Part shown: in pieces, positions 12,501-21,531 of the stretch
How positions within the stretch are numbered: position 1 is the stretch's first letter
Layout of the letters: each line of letters opens with the position of its first letter
NCBI GenBank assembly: GCA_963680875.1
Contig: OY804585.1
Span: 24,632,186 to 24,696,185, forward strand
From: Bathymodiolus brooksi
Lineage: Eukaryota > Mollusca > Bivalvia > Mytilida > Modiolidae
Length of the DNA stretch: 64,000 nt
Direction of reading: 5' to 3'
Made by a program: the position numbers and the translations under genes
The notes under the pieces: generated by a model
Databases searched by the model: none
What the model saw: only the letters and a program-made list of their open reading frames with translations
Told to the model about the DNA's origin: nothing

Positions 12501-13953
12501 GCACGGGACAAATCAAACACACAACTCTCCTTTAATGAGGAGACATTTTATGAGTGTGTTTAGATAATGCCGCTTAATAAGGCAAAACTTTCCCAATCCA
12601 TCAATCTTATATCCCTTTTTCCATATATCATCCCGGCACCGCCATTTACCCACCGTACATAGAGTACATAATGTATTGTTTGAAAACTTGTTCTGTTCAC
12701 GAATTTAGCTGAAATTCTGCTCAATTGATATTAAACAACAAATATTCAGTAATTATTCTTTAAGATTAATAATTATTAGTGTTTGCAAGAAAATATTATT
12801 ATTATGTCTCCCATTCGAACGAAGGGAGACATATTGTTCTAGTCTGATTTTTTCTTTCGCCTCTTCCACTTCCGCTTCTGCTTCCGCTTCCGCTTCTTCT
12901 GCTTCTTCTCAGTGTGGGTGCATAACCATAAGGCGATGTGTCGCGTACCGTAATGACCTTTGTGGGACCTTGAACTTTGACCTCAAGGTCAAATAATAGT
13001 ATTTTTAAATAATAATTTCTTGTTCGGGCCATAACATTTTTGTCTTTCGAGATGATATTTGGTATGTGAGTGCATGATCATAAGGCGGTGTGTTGCGTAC
13101 CTTAATGACCTTCATGAGACCTTGACCTTTGACCTCAAGGTCATATAATTGTTTTTTAAATAGTATTTTCTTGTCCGGGCCATAACAGTTTTGTCTTTCG
13201 AGATAGGTTGTTGTACAGATGGTCGCATTAAGGGGAGACATACGTTTTAGGTATCTAAAACAGTTCTTCCTTGTTAAATTATAAAATTGTTGATAGACCA
13301 TCAAATTATATTGGTCAGGGTGCAATTTTGAGTATTGTTTATGTTTCCATCACATATGCCAATAGTATTGCTGGCAATATTAATAAAAGATATTAAACAT
13401 AGGGTTAAAACCTCAGTCAGGTATGTTTACTTATTTTAAAGTAAACTGTGATACTGTGGAATTCTGGTCTAAATGCATACTATACAGTAATGTCCCCACG
13501 GTCATCTTACAAGGTAAATGTAATTTTGACTCTGACATCAACAAATGGAATACCAACAGTAAAGATTTGATGCACGAAATTACCCACAATGCAATAGATT
13601 TAAAAAAAAATCTCTCAATGATTTGAGGTGAGAGGTGATTGATAGTTTTGTTGATATTGGTGGAATTAATGACCATCACTATTTAAACTTTGTTCATAAT
13701 TAATCAAAATATTTTGCTTTACAATTCATTTTGAAATAAGATTATTAACTGTATTATCATTTTATTGTTTCAGTTTTACTACGCATTGTATGCATTTACA
13801 GCCAGAAACAACAACGAAATAACATTATTTGATGGTCAGGTGATAACTGTATTAATAAAACATGACCAAGAAAATAACACTGAATGGTGGTATGTTGATG
13901 CTGATGGGGTCAAAGGTTATGCACCAGCTAATTTTCTTCAGCCAATGGGATAA
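439..13953 (+). CDS. DNMBP: DNMBP/Tuba-like RhoGEF, copy A: 3' half of the gene (C-terminal BAR, SH3, SH3), six exons
   Basis: Exons 439-573, 3608-3793, 4664-4864, 5286-5484, 10520-10794 and 13774-13953 join in frame to about 361 codons ending in TAA. The first two exons match the BAR exons of copy B. A linker exon follows, then an SH3 split across two exons (residues around '[15 protein letters not shown]', 'RWFVDDG', '[11 protein letters not shown]'), an acidic linker ([13 protein letters not shown]) and a terminal SH3 ('[17 protein letters not shown]', '[19 protein letters not shown]'). DH-BAR-SH3-SH3 is the C-terminal architecture of dynamin-binding protein (Tuba); ARHGEF37/38 share it, so the exact orthologue is not certain. 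Any DH exons of this copy would lie left of position 1. All acceptors and donors are AG/GT and no frame is broken. Thirteen amino-acid differences from copy B, several in conserved SH3 positions (C and H where B has R and L), suggest relaxed constraint here. The family acts at membranes as a Rho-GTPase activator and actin scaffold. Confidence 0.85.
920..1183 (-). mobile_element. V-type tRNA-derived SINE, minus strand, copy A
   Basis: Read on the minus strand it has the head 'ggggccgtcgtggtcg', a V-type central block ('ttggtttcctccaccaata') and the tail 'gttgaaagtggcgttaa'. Resembles the RUDI/V-SINE family of molluscs (established knowledge; match not computed). Duplicate at 57639-57900. Confidence 0.7.
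1342..1473 (+). repeat. 33-bp minisatellite, four units
   Basis: Four consecutive 33-bp units of 'gtagttgttaaggcaatcat' plus 'ttgtttacatatt'. Copy B (58059-58090) has a single unit, so the array grew in A or shrank in B after the duplication. Confidence 0.85.
1533..1746 (+). mobile_element. V-type SINE 5' part, split by a TIR element, copy A
   Basis: Plus-strand SINE from 'ctgtggtcatcgtgatcg' to 'ccgccacgatata'. Its 3' remainder, 'gctaaaatgttgttcaatg', reappears at 3491-3540 on the far side of the element at 1747-3490. Confidence 0.7.
2136..2679 (+). mobile_element. hAT-like MITE, left-truncated and rearranged, copy A
   Basis: The right end 'cgccccatgcctg' and following target duplication 'atgtttac' match the intact copy at 58795-59425. 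The left terminal repeat is missing, and 45 bp (2136-2180) lie inverted relative to copy B (58899-58943). Confidence 0.65.
2846..3226 (+). mobile_element. Single arm of a foldback element, copy A
   Basis: Matches only the right arm of the foldback at 59694-61003; the left arm and loop are absent. A 122-codon open frame here is fortuitous: the same DNA lies in inverted orientation elsewhere in copy B. Confidence 0.65.
3608..3793 (+). CDS. DNMBP: Copy A exon: BAR segment 5 (last BAR helix)
   Basis: 186 bp, phase 0/0, acceptor 'attacag', donor 'gtaagt'. The 62 residues form a long amphipathic helix ([19 protein letters not shown], then [18 protein letters not shown]), as expected for the last BAR helix. 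Five substitutions against 61310-61495, all nonsynonymous. Confidence 0.87.
3900..4110 (+). repeat. Degenerate hairpin-headed bivalve repeat, copy A
   Basis: Contains 'gggtcaggtcagcttttgtc' and 'ccactgagccaatttggacc', decayed versions of the family seen at 26040 and 45597. Same remnant in copy B at 61605-61810. Confidence 0.5.
4271..4521 (-). mobile_element. V-type SINE, minus strand, copy A
   Basis: Minus-strand SINE with tail complement 'gttgaacgccactttctttc', box-B-like 'ggattcaaactca', and the head ending in 'actgcccc'. Duplicate at 61972-62222. Confidence 0.68.
4664..4864 (+). CDS. DNMBP: Copy A exon: BAR-SH3 linker
   Basis: 201 bp (67 codons), phase 0/0, acceptor 'tttttacag', donor 'gtaagt'. 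The residues (for example [19 protein letters not shown]) join the BAR domain to the first SH3. The ATG at the exon start is internal coding sequence, not a start codon, because it directly follows a splice acceptor in phase. Two nonsynonymous and one synonymous difference from 62365-62565. Confidence 0.83.
5286..5484 (+). CDS. DNMBP: Copy A exon: first C-terminal SH3, N-terminal part
   Basis: 199 bp, entering in phase 0 after 'ttccag' and leaving in phase 1 at 'gtatgt'. It encodes the SH3 core up to RWFVDDG. The donor at 5485 is preferred over an earlier GT because it fits the consensus and rejoins as D-D-G-A-T-Q-G-F. Residues C and H ([12 protein letters not shown]) replace R and L of copy B. 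A transposon full of satellite begins 50 bp downstream. Confidence 0.85.
5534..7193 (+). mobile_element. TIR element filled with a satellite
   Basis: The left end 'tacagtagtcccccctctta' and right end, read in reverse, 'tacagtaatccccctttt' form a terminal inverted repeat. Related shorter elements lie at 10255-10430 and 43966-44060. Almost all of the interior is the 33-bp satellite; the last ~110 bp are non-repetitive. Confidence 0.7.
5545..7075 (+). repeat. 33/30-bp satellite, about 47 units (copy A)
   Basis: Units of 'cttataaatccactttcacc' plus 'aaagtcaactcct', with some 30-bp units lacking 'cct'. Because 33 and 30 are multiples of three and the unit lacks stops in several frames, long open frames appear on both strands; they are not proteins. 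The array continues the exon-proximal intron directly. Confidence 0.95.
7270..9982 (+). repeat. 90-bp satellite, about 30 units
   Basis: Near-identical 90-bp units beginning 'aggtcacgatgttcacacat', each with 'gttaaaaacagtaagtagc'. One extra C near 8384 shifts the frame. Variation is mostly single bases, with g/a in 'ttctcgtct' recurring. Open frames exist on both strands because the unit is 30 codons long without stops. Confidence 0.97.
10112..10172 (+). mobile_element. 3' fragment of a V-type SINE
   Basis: 'catgatatagctgaaatatt' followed by 'gttgaaagtggcgttaaac' is the conserved SINE tail, with an 'accataaacc' end. The 5' part is absent. Confidence 0.65.
10255..10430 (-). mobile_element. 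Short relative of the 5.5-kb TIR element, opposite orientation
   Basis: The end 'gagggagaactacagtaa' is the inverted terminal repeat of 5534-7193. It shares 'gtgcatctgaaatctggcc' with the unique tail of that element. It shows the terminal sequence before satellite expansion. Confidence 0.6.
10520..10794 (+). CDS. DNMBP: Copy A exon: end of first SH3 plus acidic linker
   Basis: 275 bp, acceptor 'ttcttacag', donor 'gtatgt'. The first two bases complete the split codon; then [14 protein letters not shown] closes the SH3 fold (the G-F-V-P strand is diagnostic). About 75 residues of low-complexity linker follow, rich in D and E near its end ([14 protein letters not shown]). Ends in phase 0. No copy B counterpart lies inside the window. 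Confidence 0.85.
11042..11364 (+). mobile_element. MITE with 3-bp TAA target duplication (PIF/Harbinger-like)
   Basis: Terminal repeats 'aggtgggtttatactccggg' and its complement at the right end, each flanked by TAA (11039-11041, 11365-11367). 323 bp, with no open frame. TWA target duplications are typical of PIF/Harbinger elements (established knowledge). GC content is higher than the surroundings. Confidence 0.8.
11365..12802. other. Intron DNA without recognised genes
   Basis: AT-rich intron sequence. Two weak landmarks: an imperfect inverted repeat at about 12018-12118 ('ctaacccgaataat' against 'attattcgagttag') and a SINE-tail-like remnant near 12705-12745. No exon candidate was found. 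Confidence 0.5.
12803..13273 (+). repeat. Hairpin-headed repeat, 'tatgtctccc' family
   Basis: Opens with a near-palindrome of the type 'tatgtctccc..gggagacata', then repeats 'ttgacctttgacctcaaggt' blocks and 'cgggccataaca', ending 'aggggagacata'. A second copy lies at 37248-37755 and a fragment at 18548-18625. Confidence 0.7.
13590..13690 (-). repeat. Inverted copy of an intron repeat found at 660-750
   Basis: The complement ('agtgatggtcattaattcca', then 'ccaatatcaacaaa') matches 672-710 with the same order of blocks. Family unknown. Confidence 0.5.
13774..13953 (+). CDS. DNMBP: Copy A terminal exon: C-terminal SH3 and stop
   Basis: Acceptor 'tgtttcag', then 59 codons and TAA at 13951-13953. 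Complete SH3 domain: ALYAFTA motif (ALYDY-like), acidic RT loop, EWWYVDADG (the two tryptophans of the ligand groove), GYAPANFL (equivalent of the G-Y-V-P-x-N-Y motif). In Tuba the last SH3 binds N-WASP/Ena-type partners; here that is inference from family and position. Confidence 0.9.
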   Translation, partial: FYYALYAFTARNNNEITLFDGQVITVLIKHDQENNTEWWYVDADGVKGYAPANFLQPMG

Positions 13954-14061
13954 GAGGATATAATACCATCAGCCAATAAGACTACAGGATATAATTTAAC
14001 ACTGAAATAATCATTACTAACGATATAAAAGATGAAATGCAAAGACTATCATTGGAATAAA
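13954..14061 (+). other. 3' UTR of copy A with a poly(A) signal candidate
   Basis: The first AATAAA after the stop codon lies at 14056-14061, about 105 bp into the presumed 3' UTR. The true cleavage site cannot be fixed from sequence and the UTR may extend further, since later AT-rich stretches also resemble signals. Confidence 0.45.
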
Positions 14062-14334
14062 ATTATGTGTTTTACTGATATGAAATTACAGGAGTCAACT
14101 GTAGTAGATTTCTGAACATATATTTGTTCTGCCTGGTATTTTTTCCTTTAGATATTTTTGTTATAAACAACTCCATATTATTTCTTCTTTGAGGAACTAA
14201 TATTCTGTACTGTTAACTGTTAATTCTGCCAGGAATATAAATATTGTAATATACAAACTTAATAACTTAAAACTTAAAACAAAATAACAACTTTAGTAGC
14301 TCAACAACTGATTTTCCACATGAAATATTCAAAA

Positions 14335-14500
14335 TTTTAGTAGCCAGCTTGGGAACTATCTGGAAATGTTCAAGGGTCCAGGTCATATTTTAGTAGCCAG
14401 CTTAGGAACTATCTGGAAATGTTCAAGGGTCCAGGTCATATTTTAGTAGCAAGCTTGGAAACTATCTAGAAATGTTCAAGGGTCACAGGTCATATTTTAG
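14335..14500 (+). repeat. 53-bp minisatellite, three units
   Basis: Units start 'ttttagtagccagcttggga' at 14335, 14388 and 14441, each ending 'gggtccaggtcata'. Confidence 0.9.
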
Positions 14501-14594
14501 TGCTCTTAGGTCATTGAGTCCCTGTTAAGTTTTATCCCTGCATAACAAGTGGGTTTTTTTCCTTGACTGCTTTGAGATAATATACTATATATTT

Positions 14595-14760
14595 TTTATA
14601 TAAGCCTGCATTTATTATAGAAAAAAAAACAGGAAACATTTTATATTAGCCTGCATTGATTGTATAAAAAAACAAGAAACATTTTATATTAGCCTGCATT
14701 GATTGTAGAAAAAAACAAGAAACATTTTATATTAGCCTGCATTGTAGATTGTAGAAAAGT
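14595..14760 (+). repeat. 52-bp minisatellite, about three units
   Basis: Units contain 'attagcctgcattgattgta' and 'aaacaagaaacattttat'. Confidence 0.88.
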
Positions 14761-15994
14761 GTATTGTTTTACAAGATCTTTACTAACAAAGACAAGAACA
14801 TAACTTACATGGTTCTTATCGTGTCAAGTTTTTGTTTATTTATAATAAAAAGTCCCAGTGTCTCAAAATATGTCAGATTGGAGATTATGTATAGACTTCC
14901 AAAACCTATTATATGCTATATAAATGTGCCTTACTGTGATTATACATGTACCTGAATGTAACTTAAGCTGATCATGTGATAGTCATGTGATATTTCAATT
15001 GATGGATCATGTGATAGTCCTGGAATATTTCAATTGGTGGAATTTGTTTATCAGTTAGGTAAAATTATTTGTAATTGGATTTTTTTTTATAAAGATGTGT
15101 ATAATACTTTTGTAACTTTAGTTTAGAGAGTGCCTAATGAGTGAAAATATTATCACCATGAACAGTCAATTAGTTAGTTAAGCCAATTAATAAGGTTTTC
15201 CATTTCACAAGATTTTTTATTTTTACAAAATATATAATTCATATCATTACCGTAAGAGAGTCACAAATTTTTTTTTCATTTGCATGGAACGAAAATAACT
15301 CATTAGCATATTACACATGTGTATTATTCTAGGTGACTCCACGATATAGCTGGCATACTGCTGAAGTTGGTTTTCAACACCAATCAATAACTATTATTAC
15401 AGGTCCTTTTTGTTCTCTTAAATGATTGACAGATACTATTTAGCTCAATCTAATTGCAATTAGATCTGTGTGTGATTCCTTAGCTGTGAGGATTCTGTTA
15501 ACAACCAATGTTTGTCAAAATCTTGTTTTGCTCAAATTGGGTAACCTGACTTACACATTTGTAAGCTCAATATTCATTTACAAACTATCAGGGTATATGC
15601 TATTTAAGTCCTTGTGGTTTAATGATTGAAAAAGGTTGTAATGGGAAAAATTCAAAGTTATTTTTTCTAAGAACCAAAAATGGATTGAAGCAGCATTGTG
15701 ATATGAAGATTATGTTTTGTACCAATGAAGGTCGCATGCTTCTGTGGGTTCAAAGTTCTGGGGGATCAAAATTTAACATGAGCCAACACAGGCATTGCAA
15801 TTTCATTTAAGACTGGGAAATCTTATATGAACCTTTAGTTTTAGAAAGAATTGTATTAATTTATTTAAATGATGTTTAATTGTTTTGAATTTAATTTATG
15901 ATAATTTATTACGGTAGTCAAATATATTGTGTTTAGACTTAAAACTTTACAATGCAAAGGAGTAGTATTTTGTGAAAATGTAGTCCCATTATTT
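14761..15994. other. Intergenic, little content
   Basis: AT-rich and without a credible exon. A SINE tail remnant lies at 15335-15400 ('ccacgatatagctggcatac', 'aagttggttttcaacacc'). Short open frames (for example 15622-15810) have no recognisable domain. Confidence 0.5.
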
Positions 15995-16150
15995 ACCTCA
16001 CCTGGTCCAAAGGACCATGTTGGCTGTCTTCATCACTTTGTGTCCGTTGTTGTCATATGTTAACATCATCTTGTCTGAAACTTTAGGTCAAGGGGAACGA
16101 AACTTTACAGGAATATTCCATTGATGGACCTTGTCAGAAGTTATGATTTT
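15995..16150 (+). repeat. Degenerate hairpin-headed bivalve repeat
   Basis: 'cctggtccaaaggaccatg' is a decayed terminal hairpin, followed by 'catcactttgtgtccgttg', as in the copies at 26040 and 45597. Confidence 0.5.
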
Positions 16151-16625
16151 AGTGTCAAGTCAAAATGCAACAGAACAGCCAGAACCAGTAATTAAATTTG
16201 ATGCGCTGTTGTGAAAAATTACATAGTGGATTGAAATTTAATATGATATGAATATTCGGAGAGGTGGTTCTATACAAAGTAGTGTTAGGCACTGATTTAA
16301 TGGACTTATATGAGGTATATAAGGACTTTATCCTGCAATCAGTACAGTTGCTGTACAAATATGCTATACGAATAAATTTTTGCTTTATTCGTACTAGACG
16401 AATAAACTTTTCAGCCTACGAATAAACTTTCCTGGTACCCTGTAGCTATGTACAGCGGAGGGCGCAGACAAGTATGAAACTGGTACTAATGTAACGCGGA
16501 CCACGAAGAAGACACCCTTGACAACATTTATGAAAGGCGAGGAATGACGCTTGTTTCTGTCCTTTTTGCTTAAATCTGACAGGTTTTCTGACTTTTTTGA
16601 CATTGCAGGATAAACACAATATAGG

Positions 16626-16754
16626 TACATTGTCGTTAAATATAAAATTCATTTGTACTCGCTGCGAAACAGGTCTGAAAAGCTCGCCGAAGGCTCGCTA
16701 TTCTGCCTGTTTCTAAAGCTCGTACAAATAAATTTTATATTTACCGACAATGTA
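16626..16754. mobile_element. TA-flanked palindromic MITE
   Basis: Arms 'tacattgtcgttaaatataa' and the mirrored 'ttatatttaccgacaatgta' enclose a GC-richer centre ('ctcgccgaaggctcgc'). A relative is at 44161-44286. Confidence 0.7.
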
Positions 16755-17037
16755 CGTATATTGTATATATACATATATAATGGTATATAAAAGGACTGTA
16801 ATTCTGCATTGAATTATTCAAGAAAATGAAGTACTAAAGTTCAAGATCAGAATGATCAACTAATATGTAATGCATTTTACAGGACTAAAAGGTGCCAGGC
16901 AATAAACATTGCAAAAATAATGTATTTAATAGATTAGGTTGAAGAAATGTATTTCATTACATGTAATAATGTTGTGTGCAAATATATTTTTATAACAATT
17001 TTTAACATGATATTTTGTATATTGGGAAGTTGATGAA

Positions 17038-17098
17038 ATGTTCTCTCAGTAAACAAATGTTCTCTCAGTAGACAAATGTTCTCTCAGTAGACAAATGT
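17038..17098 (+). repeat. 19-bp minisatellite, three units
   Basis: 'aaatgttctctcagtagac' is repeated three times just upstream of the 30-bp array. That unit also contains 'aaatgtt', so the two may be related. Confidence 0.85.
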
Positions 17099-17261
17099 TT
17101 CGGGATGTTGTTACTTCTTTGTTAGTTATTGTTGGCAAAAACAGACATCACACAATAAATTTGGCTTTTTATCGCTTTTTGAATCTAATCCAAAATACTG
17201 GCAGGCTGGTATACAGGAAGAATACAATAATTATTGTATTGGTAATATTGCAACTATCCCT

Positions 17262-17650
17262 TCCCCTCAACGAAAGTGTTGCCCTAAATGTTCCCCTTAA
17301 CGACAGTGTTGCCCTAAATGTTCCCCTCAACGACAGTGTTGCCCCAAATGTTCCCATCAACGACAGCGTTGCCCTAAATGTTCCCCTCAACGACAGTGTT
17401 GCCCCAAATGTTCCCCTTAACGACAGTGTTGCCCTAAATGTTCCCCTCAACAACAGTGTTGCCCTAAATGTTCCCCTCAACGACAGTGTCACCCCAAATG
17501 TTCCCCTCAACGACAGTGTTGCCCCAAATGTTCCCCTCAACGACAGTGTTGCCCTAAATGTTCCCCTCAACGACAGTGTGCCCTAAATGTTTCCCTCAAC
17601 GACAGTGTTGCCCTAAATGTTTCCCTCAACGACAGTGTTCCCCCAAATGT
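17262..17650 (+). repeat. 30-bp minisatellite, about 13 units
   Basis: Units of 'cccctcaacgacagtgttgc' plus 'cctaaatgtt'. The 163- and 133-codon open frames over it are products of a stop-free unit that is a multiple of three. Confidence 0.95.
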
Positions 17651-18752
17651 TATTTTTTCCTAAAAGGATTGTGATTATTAAGTGCTATTAAAATCAGATC
17701 ATAAAATGTTCTAATTATTGACGCTGTAGTCTATGATAGAGGAAATAGTAAAACATTCCAGTACAAATGTTCTCTATCTTTGTTATTTATATACTAGTTA
17801 AATGTTACTTCCTAATTTTATTGAAAGTGATTAGTTATTGATTTTTGCAGGTTGTACCATGTCATATTGAAATGTGCCATGAATTTGAATCTCTGTTGTA
17901 GATCATGAAATACATTTTTTAGAAGCTATAGTGAATGCTGTCATACTGTCTAAAGCAAACCTGGAATATGTCAGAATCCTGCAAATTTATTCAATTCCAG
18001 TTAAATTGGTGCAGGCAAAGCCCTTTGTCGGCTTGCTGTGGTTGTATCATGATGTGTCCTGTGTAGACCTTTAATTTTTTTCATCTTAGTGCTTTCTATA
18101 TAAAAATGTATATCTTGAAATGTATAAAATTCTGTATAGTAAGATAATGAAATATCAATTCCTGCCACTGATTGTACGGGTCATTAGTGTTTGTTATATT
18201 AGTAACCACATTTTGCAACAGTAAATGCAGCTATTAGATTAGTCTGGCAGGCTCTAAATGTTAAAGATTTGGCACGAGCTGAACATAAGATTCACACAAC
18301 GTACCTTAATGAAGCTTTAGGATTACTTTACTTACTATACAATATCAAGATTTTTCATATGAATCTTTTTCCTCTACCTAAATGTGAAGCTTTTCTATAT
18401 ACCCAGTATTTATTATGAAAATATGGACAGTAAAATCTGTATATTCAGAACACTGAATAAAACGGAATCCTGTATAAACCGAACTTTAAGTAAGGTTCCA
18501 ATGTAGGAAATCTTTGTTAATTTAGCATGTATTTATAGGAAAGTTGTAACTTATTGTTGTACAGATGGCTGCATTAAGGAGAGACATAAGTTTTAGGTAT
18601 CTAAAACAGTTCTTCCTAGTTTAACATGTATTTATAGAAAAGTTGTCTATTTGAACAAAATTTTGTCCCAAGGAGGTTTGGTTTCACTCTATTTTATTTG
18701 ACTATCAATTGAAGCAGGTTTGCTTTTCATTGACAGTCATACTTGTTATATA
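17651..18752. other. Intergenic, only repeat remnants
   Basis: No exon seen. Near 18428-18515 there is a decayed 'acagtaaaatctgtat..' MITE. 18548-18625 is the 3' end of the 'tatgtctccc' hairpin-headed family ('ggagagacataagttttagg'). Confidence 0.5.
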
Positions 18753-19012
18753 CAGTAGAGTTCGTTTATAACGAACAGGCATGTAACGATATCAGGCTTA
18801 TAACGAAGTAAAGATAAATCCCCGGTCCCATCGCTATTTAAACAATGTATTTTTGAAGGCCTATTACAATTTTTTTATAATGAAATCAGGCTTATAGCGA
18901 AGACAAGTTTGACTGTACGATTTTCAAAAGGGGAGGTAATTCTACATTGTTTCTCTTATAACGAACGATGCCTATAACGAAATATGGACTTCGCTATAAA
19001 CGAACTCTACTG
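18753..19012. mobile_element. TA-flanked MITE (Tc1/mariner-like ends)
   Basis: Ends 'cagtagagttcgtttataac' and mirrored 'ataaacgaactctactg' between TA dinucleotides. The interior repeats the motif 'ttataacgaa' four to five times in both orientations. Confidence 0.78.
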
Positions 19013-19045
19013 TATGCAACATTTTACAGACATTTATAAATATAG

Positions 19046-19313
19046 GGGCCGTCAAGGTCGTGATCCTATGGTTGTTGGATATACAACTTCCTATGCAGTC
19101 AGTGTCTATCACCACTAATGTTGTGAGTTCGAATCCTGCTCAGAGCGAGGTGTACTCGATACAACATTATGTGATAAAGTTTGTTAGTGACTTACGGTAG
19201 GTCGGTGGTTTTCCCCGGTACTCTGGTTTCCTCCACCAATAAAACTGACTGCCACGATATAGCTGAAATATTGTTGAAAGTGGCGTTAGACACCATAACC
19301 CTAACCCTAACCC
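19046..19313 (+). mobile_element. Full-length V-type tRNA-derived SINE with 13-bp target duplication
   Basis: Flanked by perfect 13-bp duplications 'tttataaatatag' (19033-19045, 19314-19326). The head starts 'ggggccgtcaaggtcgtgat'. Box B is 'agttcgaatcc' (19126-19136). The central V-type block is 'actctggtttcctccaccaa', the tail 'gttgaaagtggcgttagac', and it ends in 'accctaaccctaaccc'. Best reference copy of this family in the window and apparently the youngest. Confidence 0.85.
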
Positions 19314-19497
19314 TTTATAAATATAGTCTCTTTATCAATGGTTGTTTTCTCATTGAAGTTTTATTACTGGTATATAAATGGCTTTATCTGATCCATTCCA
19401 AAGTTTCCCCCTTTATTATTATGATTTTTTTTTCATTACATTCCAGATTGAAGACTTGTACATTTAATAATGACTTGTATTTTCATACACAACAACT

Positions 19498-19850
19498 ACA
19501 TCTGTGGTGTAATGGTTAGTGTGCTCGCCTCGAGTGTGGTAGATCGTAGGTTCCAGCTCCGATTGGGTCAGACCAAAGACTTTAAGATTGGTATTTGTTG
19601 CTTCTTCACTAAGGAGAAAGAACAAAGACTGGTTGGCTCGGAATCAGGATAATGTGTCCGAGTGGGGCGACATGTATATCCACAGACTGTTGTTTCAGTG
19701 AGCTAGCTCTATTAAAAATCAAACTAAGCATGTTGGTCTAGTACATTGCAGACCTCATTATCATCTCATTGAAAATTAACATGTTCTCGCCATGATATAG
19801 CTGAAAAATGCACTCACTAATTCATACACAACCCAGATGTCTTAAAGCTT
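19498..19850 (+). mobile_element. tRNA-derived SINE (second family), best copy
   Basis: tRNA-like head with box A 'tggtgtaatggttag' and box B 'aggttccagctcc'. The body contains 'aaggagaaagaacaaagact' and 'catgttggtctagtacat'. The tail 'gccatgatatagctgaaa' resembles the V-type SINE tail. Three other copies: 36-395, 30762-31003 (minus), 56752-57110. Confidence 0.75.
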
Positions 19851-20065
19851 TCAATGTTTAAGAGTTGTGTCATAATTTACATTAACTGCATTGATTTTAC
19901 TTATGAATTAATAACGTATTCAAGTAATTGAGGGTCTATTAAGCCAGTAACTTCTTTTTATACCAAATATTTATCATGTCAGATTTATACACAGATAACC
20001 AAATTTAACTGTATAATTTTTTTAATAATTTTTTGTCAATATATAATATGTTATAATTACCACTA

Positions 20066-20246
20066 TACAGTGGAACTTGTGCAATCAGACACCTGTGTTT
20101 TCAGACATCCTGTGACATCCGACCCAAATTTATGGTCCCAAAGTATTTCGGTTAACTAAAATAAAACCTGAGTATTCCAACATCCTGTACAATCGGAAAC
20201 ATTTCCCTGGTCCCTTGTCGTGTCAGATTTGACAGGTTCCACTATA
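20066..20246. mobile_element. Small MITE with 'cagtggaac' ends
   Basis: Left 'tacagtggaacttgtgcaat', right 'tgacaggttccactata': an imperfect terminal inverted repeat in a TA context. 181 bp, non-coding. Confidence 0.65.
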
Positions 20247-20442
20247 TAAACATTTGATAACATTGTATCTCCTGTGCAATATAAATGTTTGTTTGTCTTG
20301 TTTTTGTTGTAGATAGTCTTTGTTTTCCATTGTTATTTTATCACATATTTATTAGCTTTTCTGATATATCAGATATATTTTTACTTTTTTTGGATTTCAA
20401 TTTTTTTGTAGTAACGGTAGTATAAATTGTAGATTAAAACTT

Positions 20443-20742
20443 GTTATAACAGTGGAACCTTGTGTCCAAGAGACTAGTGATTTAAGTACAATATTATAAC
20501 AGTGGAACCTTGTGTCCAAGAGACTAGTGATTTAAGTACAATATTATAACAGTGGAACCTTGTGTCCAAGAGACTAGTGATTTAAGTACTATATTATAAC
20601 AGTGGAACCTTGTGTCCAAGAGACTAGTGATTTAAGTACAATATTATAACAGTGGAACCTTGTGTCCAAGAGACTAGTGATTTAAGTACAATATTATAAC
20701 AGTGGAACCTTGTGTCCAAGAGACTAGTGATTTAAGTACAAT
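20443..20742 (+). repeat. 50-bp minisatellite, six units, with a MITE-end motif
   Basis: Six near-identical units 'acagtggaaccttgtgtcca' plus 'agagactagtgatttaagtacaatattat' (shown in part). 'acagtggaacctt' is the terminal sequence of MITEs nearby (20066-20246). Confidence 0.92.
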
Positions 20743-20809
20743 AGTACCCGTCTTGTAAGACCACTCCCACAAATAGCCATAAGATGTCAGAAACACTGAA
20801 ATAGTAAAA

Positions 20810-20975
20810 TACAGTAAAACCTGTCTAAACCGAACCTCTTTGGGACTGACGAATTTGTTCAGTTTAGACAGGTGTTTGGTTTACACAGGTTCAAATTACA
20901 TAGACATGTAGTAGATGTCTGGATTAGGCAGGTTTTGGGTTTACTCTGGGTTCGGTTTAGACAGGTATCACTGTA
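20810..20975. mobile_element. MITE, 'cagtaaaacctgtctaaacc' family
   Basis: Terminal repeats 'tacagtaaaacctgtctaaa' and mirrored 'tttagacaggtatcactgta'. 166 bp, with internal copies of the same motif. Relatives: 32593-32809, 52489-52648, 55136-55306. Confidence 0.8.
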
Positions 20976-21039
20976 GTACCAAACACTCTGATAAGCTTGA
21001 CTATTTAGATATTAACTATTTATCTGATTCTCAGATATA

Positions 21040-21493
21040 AATATATGACATGATGCACAGCTCGTGTCCTGTAAAATATATGACATGATGCACAGCTCGT
21101 GTCCTGTAAAATATATGACATGATGCACAGCTCGTGTCCTGTAAAATATATGACACGATGCACAGCTCGTGTCCTGTAAAATATATGACATGATGCACAG
21201 CTCGTGTCCTGTAAATATATGACACGATGCACAGCTCGTGTCCTGTAAAATATATGACACGATGCACAGCTCGTGTCCTGTAAAATATATGACACGATGC
21301 ACAGCTCGTGTCCTGTAAAATATATGACACGATGCACAGCTCGTGTCCTGTAAAATATATGACACGATGCACAGCTCGTGTCCTGTAAAATATATGACAC
21401 GATGCACAGCTCGTGTCCTGTAAAATATATGACACGATGCACAGCTCGTGTCCTGTAAAATATATGACATGATACACAGCTCGTGTCCTGTAC
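21040..21493 (+). repeat. 35-bp minisatellite, 13 units
   Basis: Units of 'atatatgacacgatgcacag' plus 'ctcgtgtcctgtaaa'; one unit is 34 bp. Open frames in all three minus-strand phases confirm that they are artefacts. Confidence 0.95.
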
Positions 21494-21531
21494 AATCGGG
21501 TCAAAGGTTTTTTTTATACTAAATGTTGTAT

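Noticed and set aside
17095..17586. Repeat protein with NVPLNDSVAL units
   Set aside because: A 30-bp minisatellite that is also open on the opposite strand. The non-repeat flanks show nothing gene-like.
19297..19313. Telomeric repeat (accctaaccctaaccc)
   Set aside because: Only about three units, at the 3' end of a SINE inside its target duplication; it is the SINE's simple-repeat tail.
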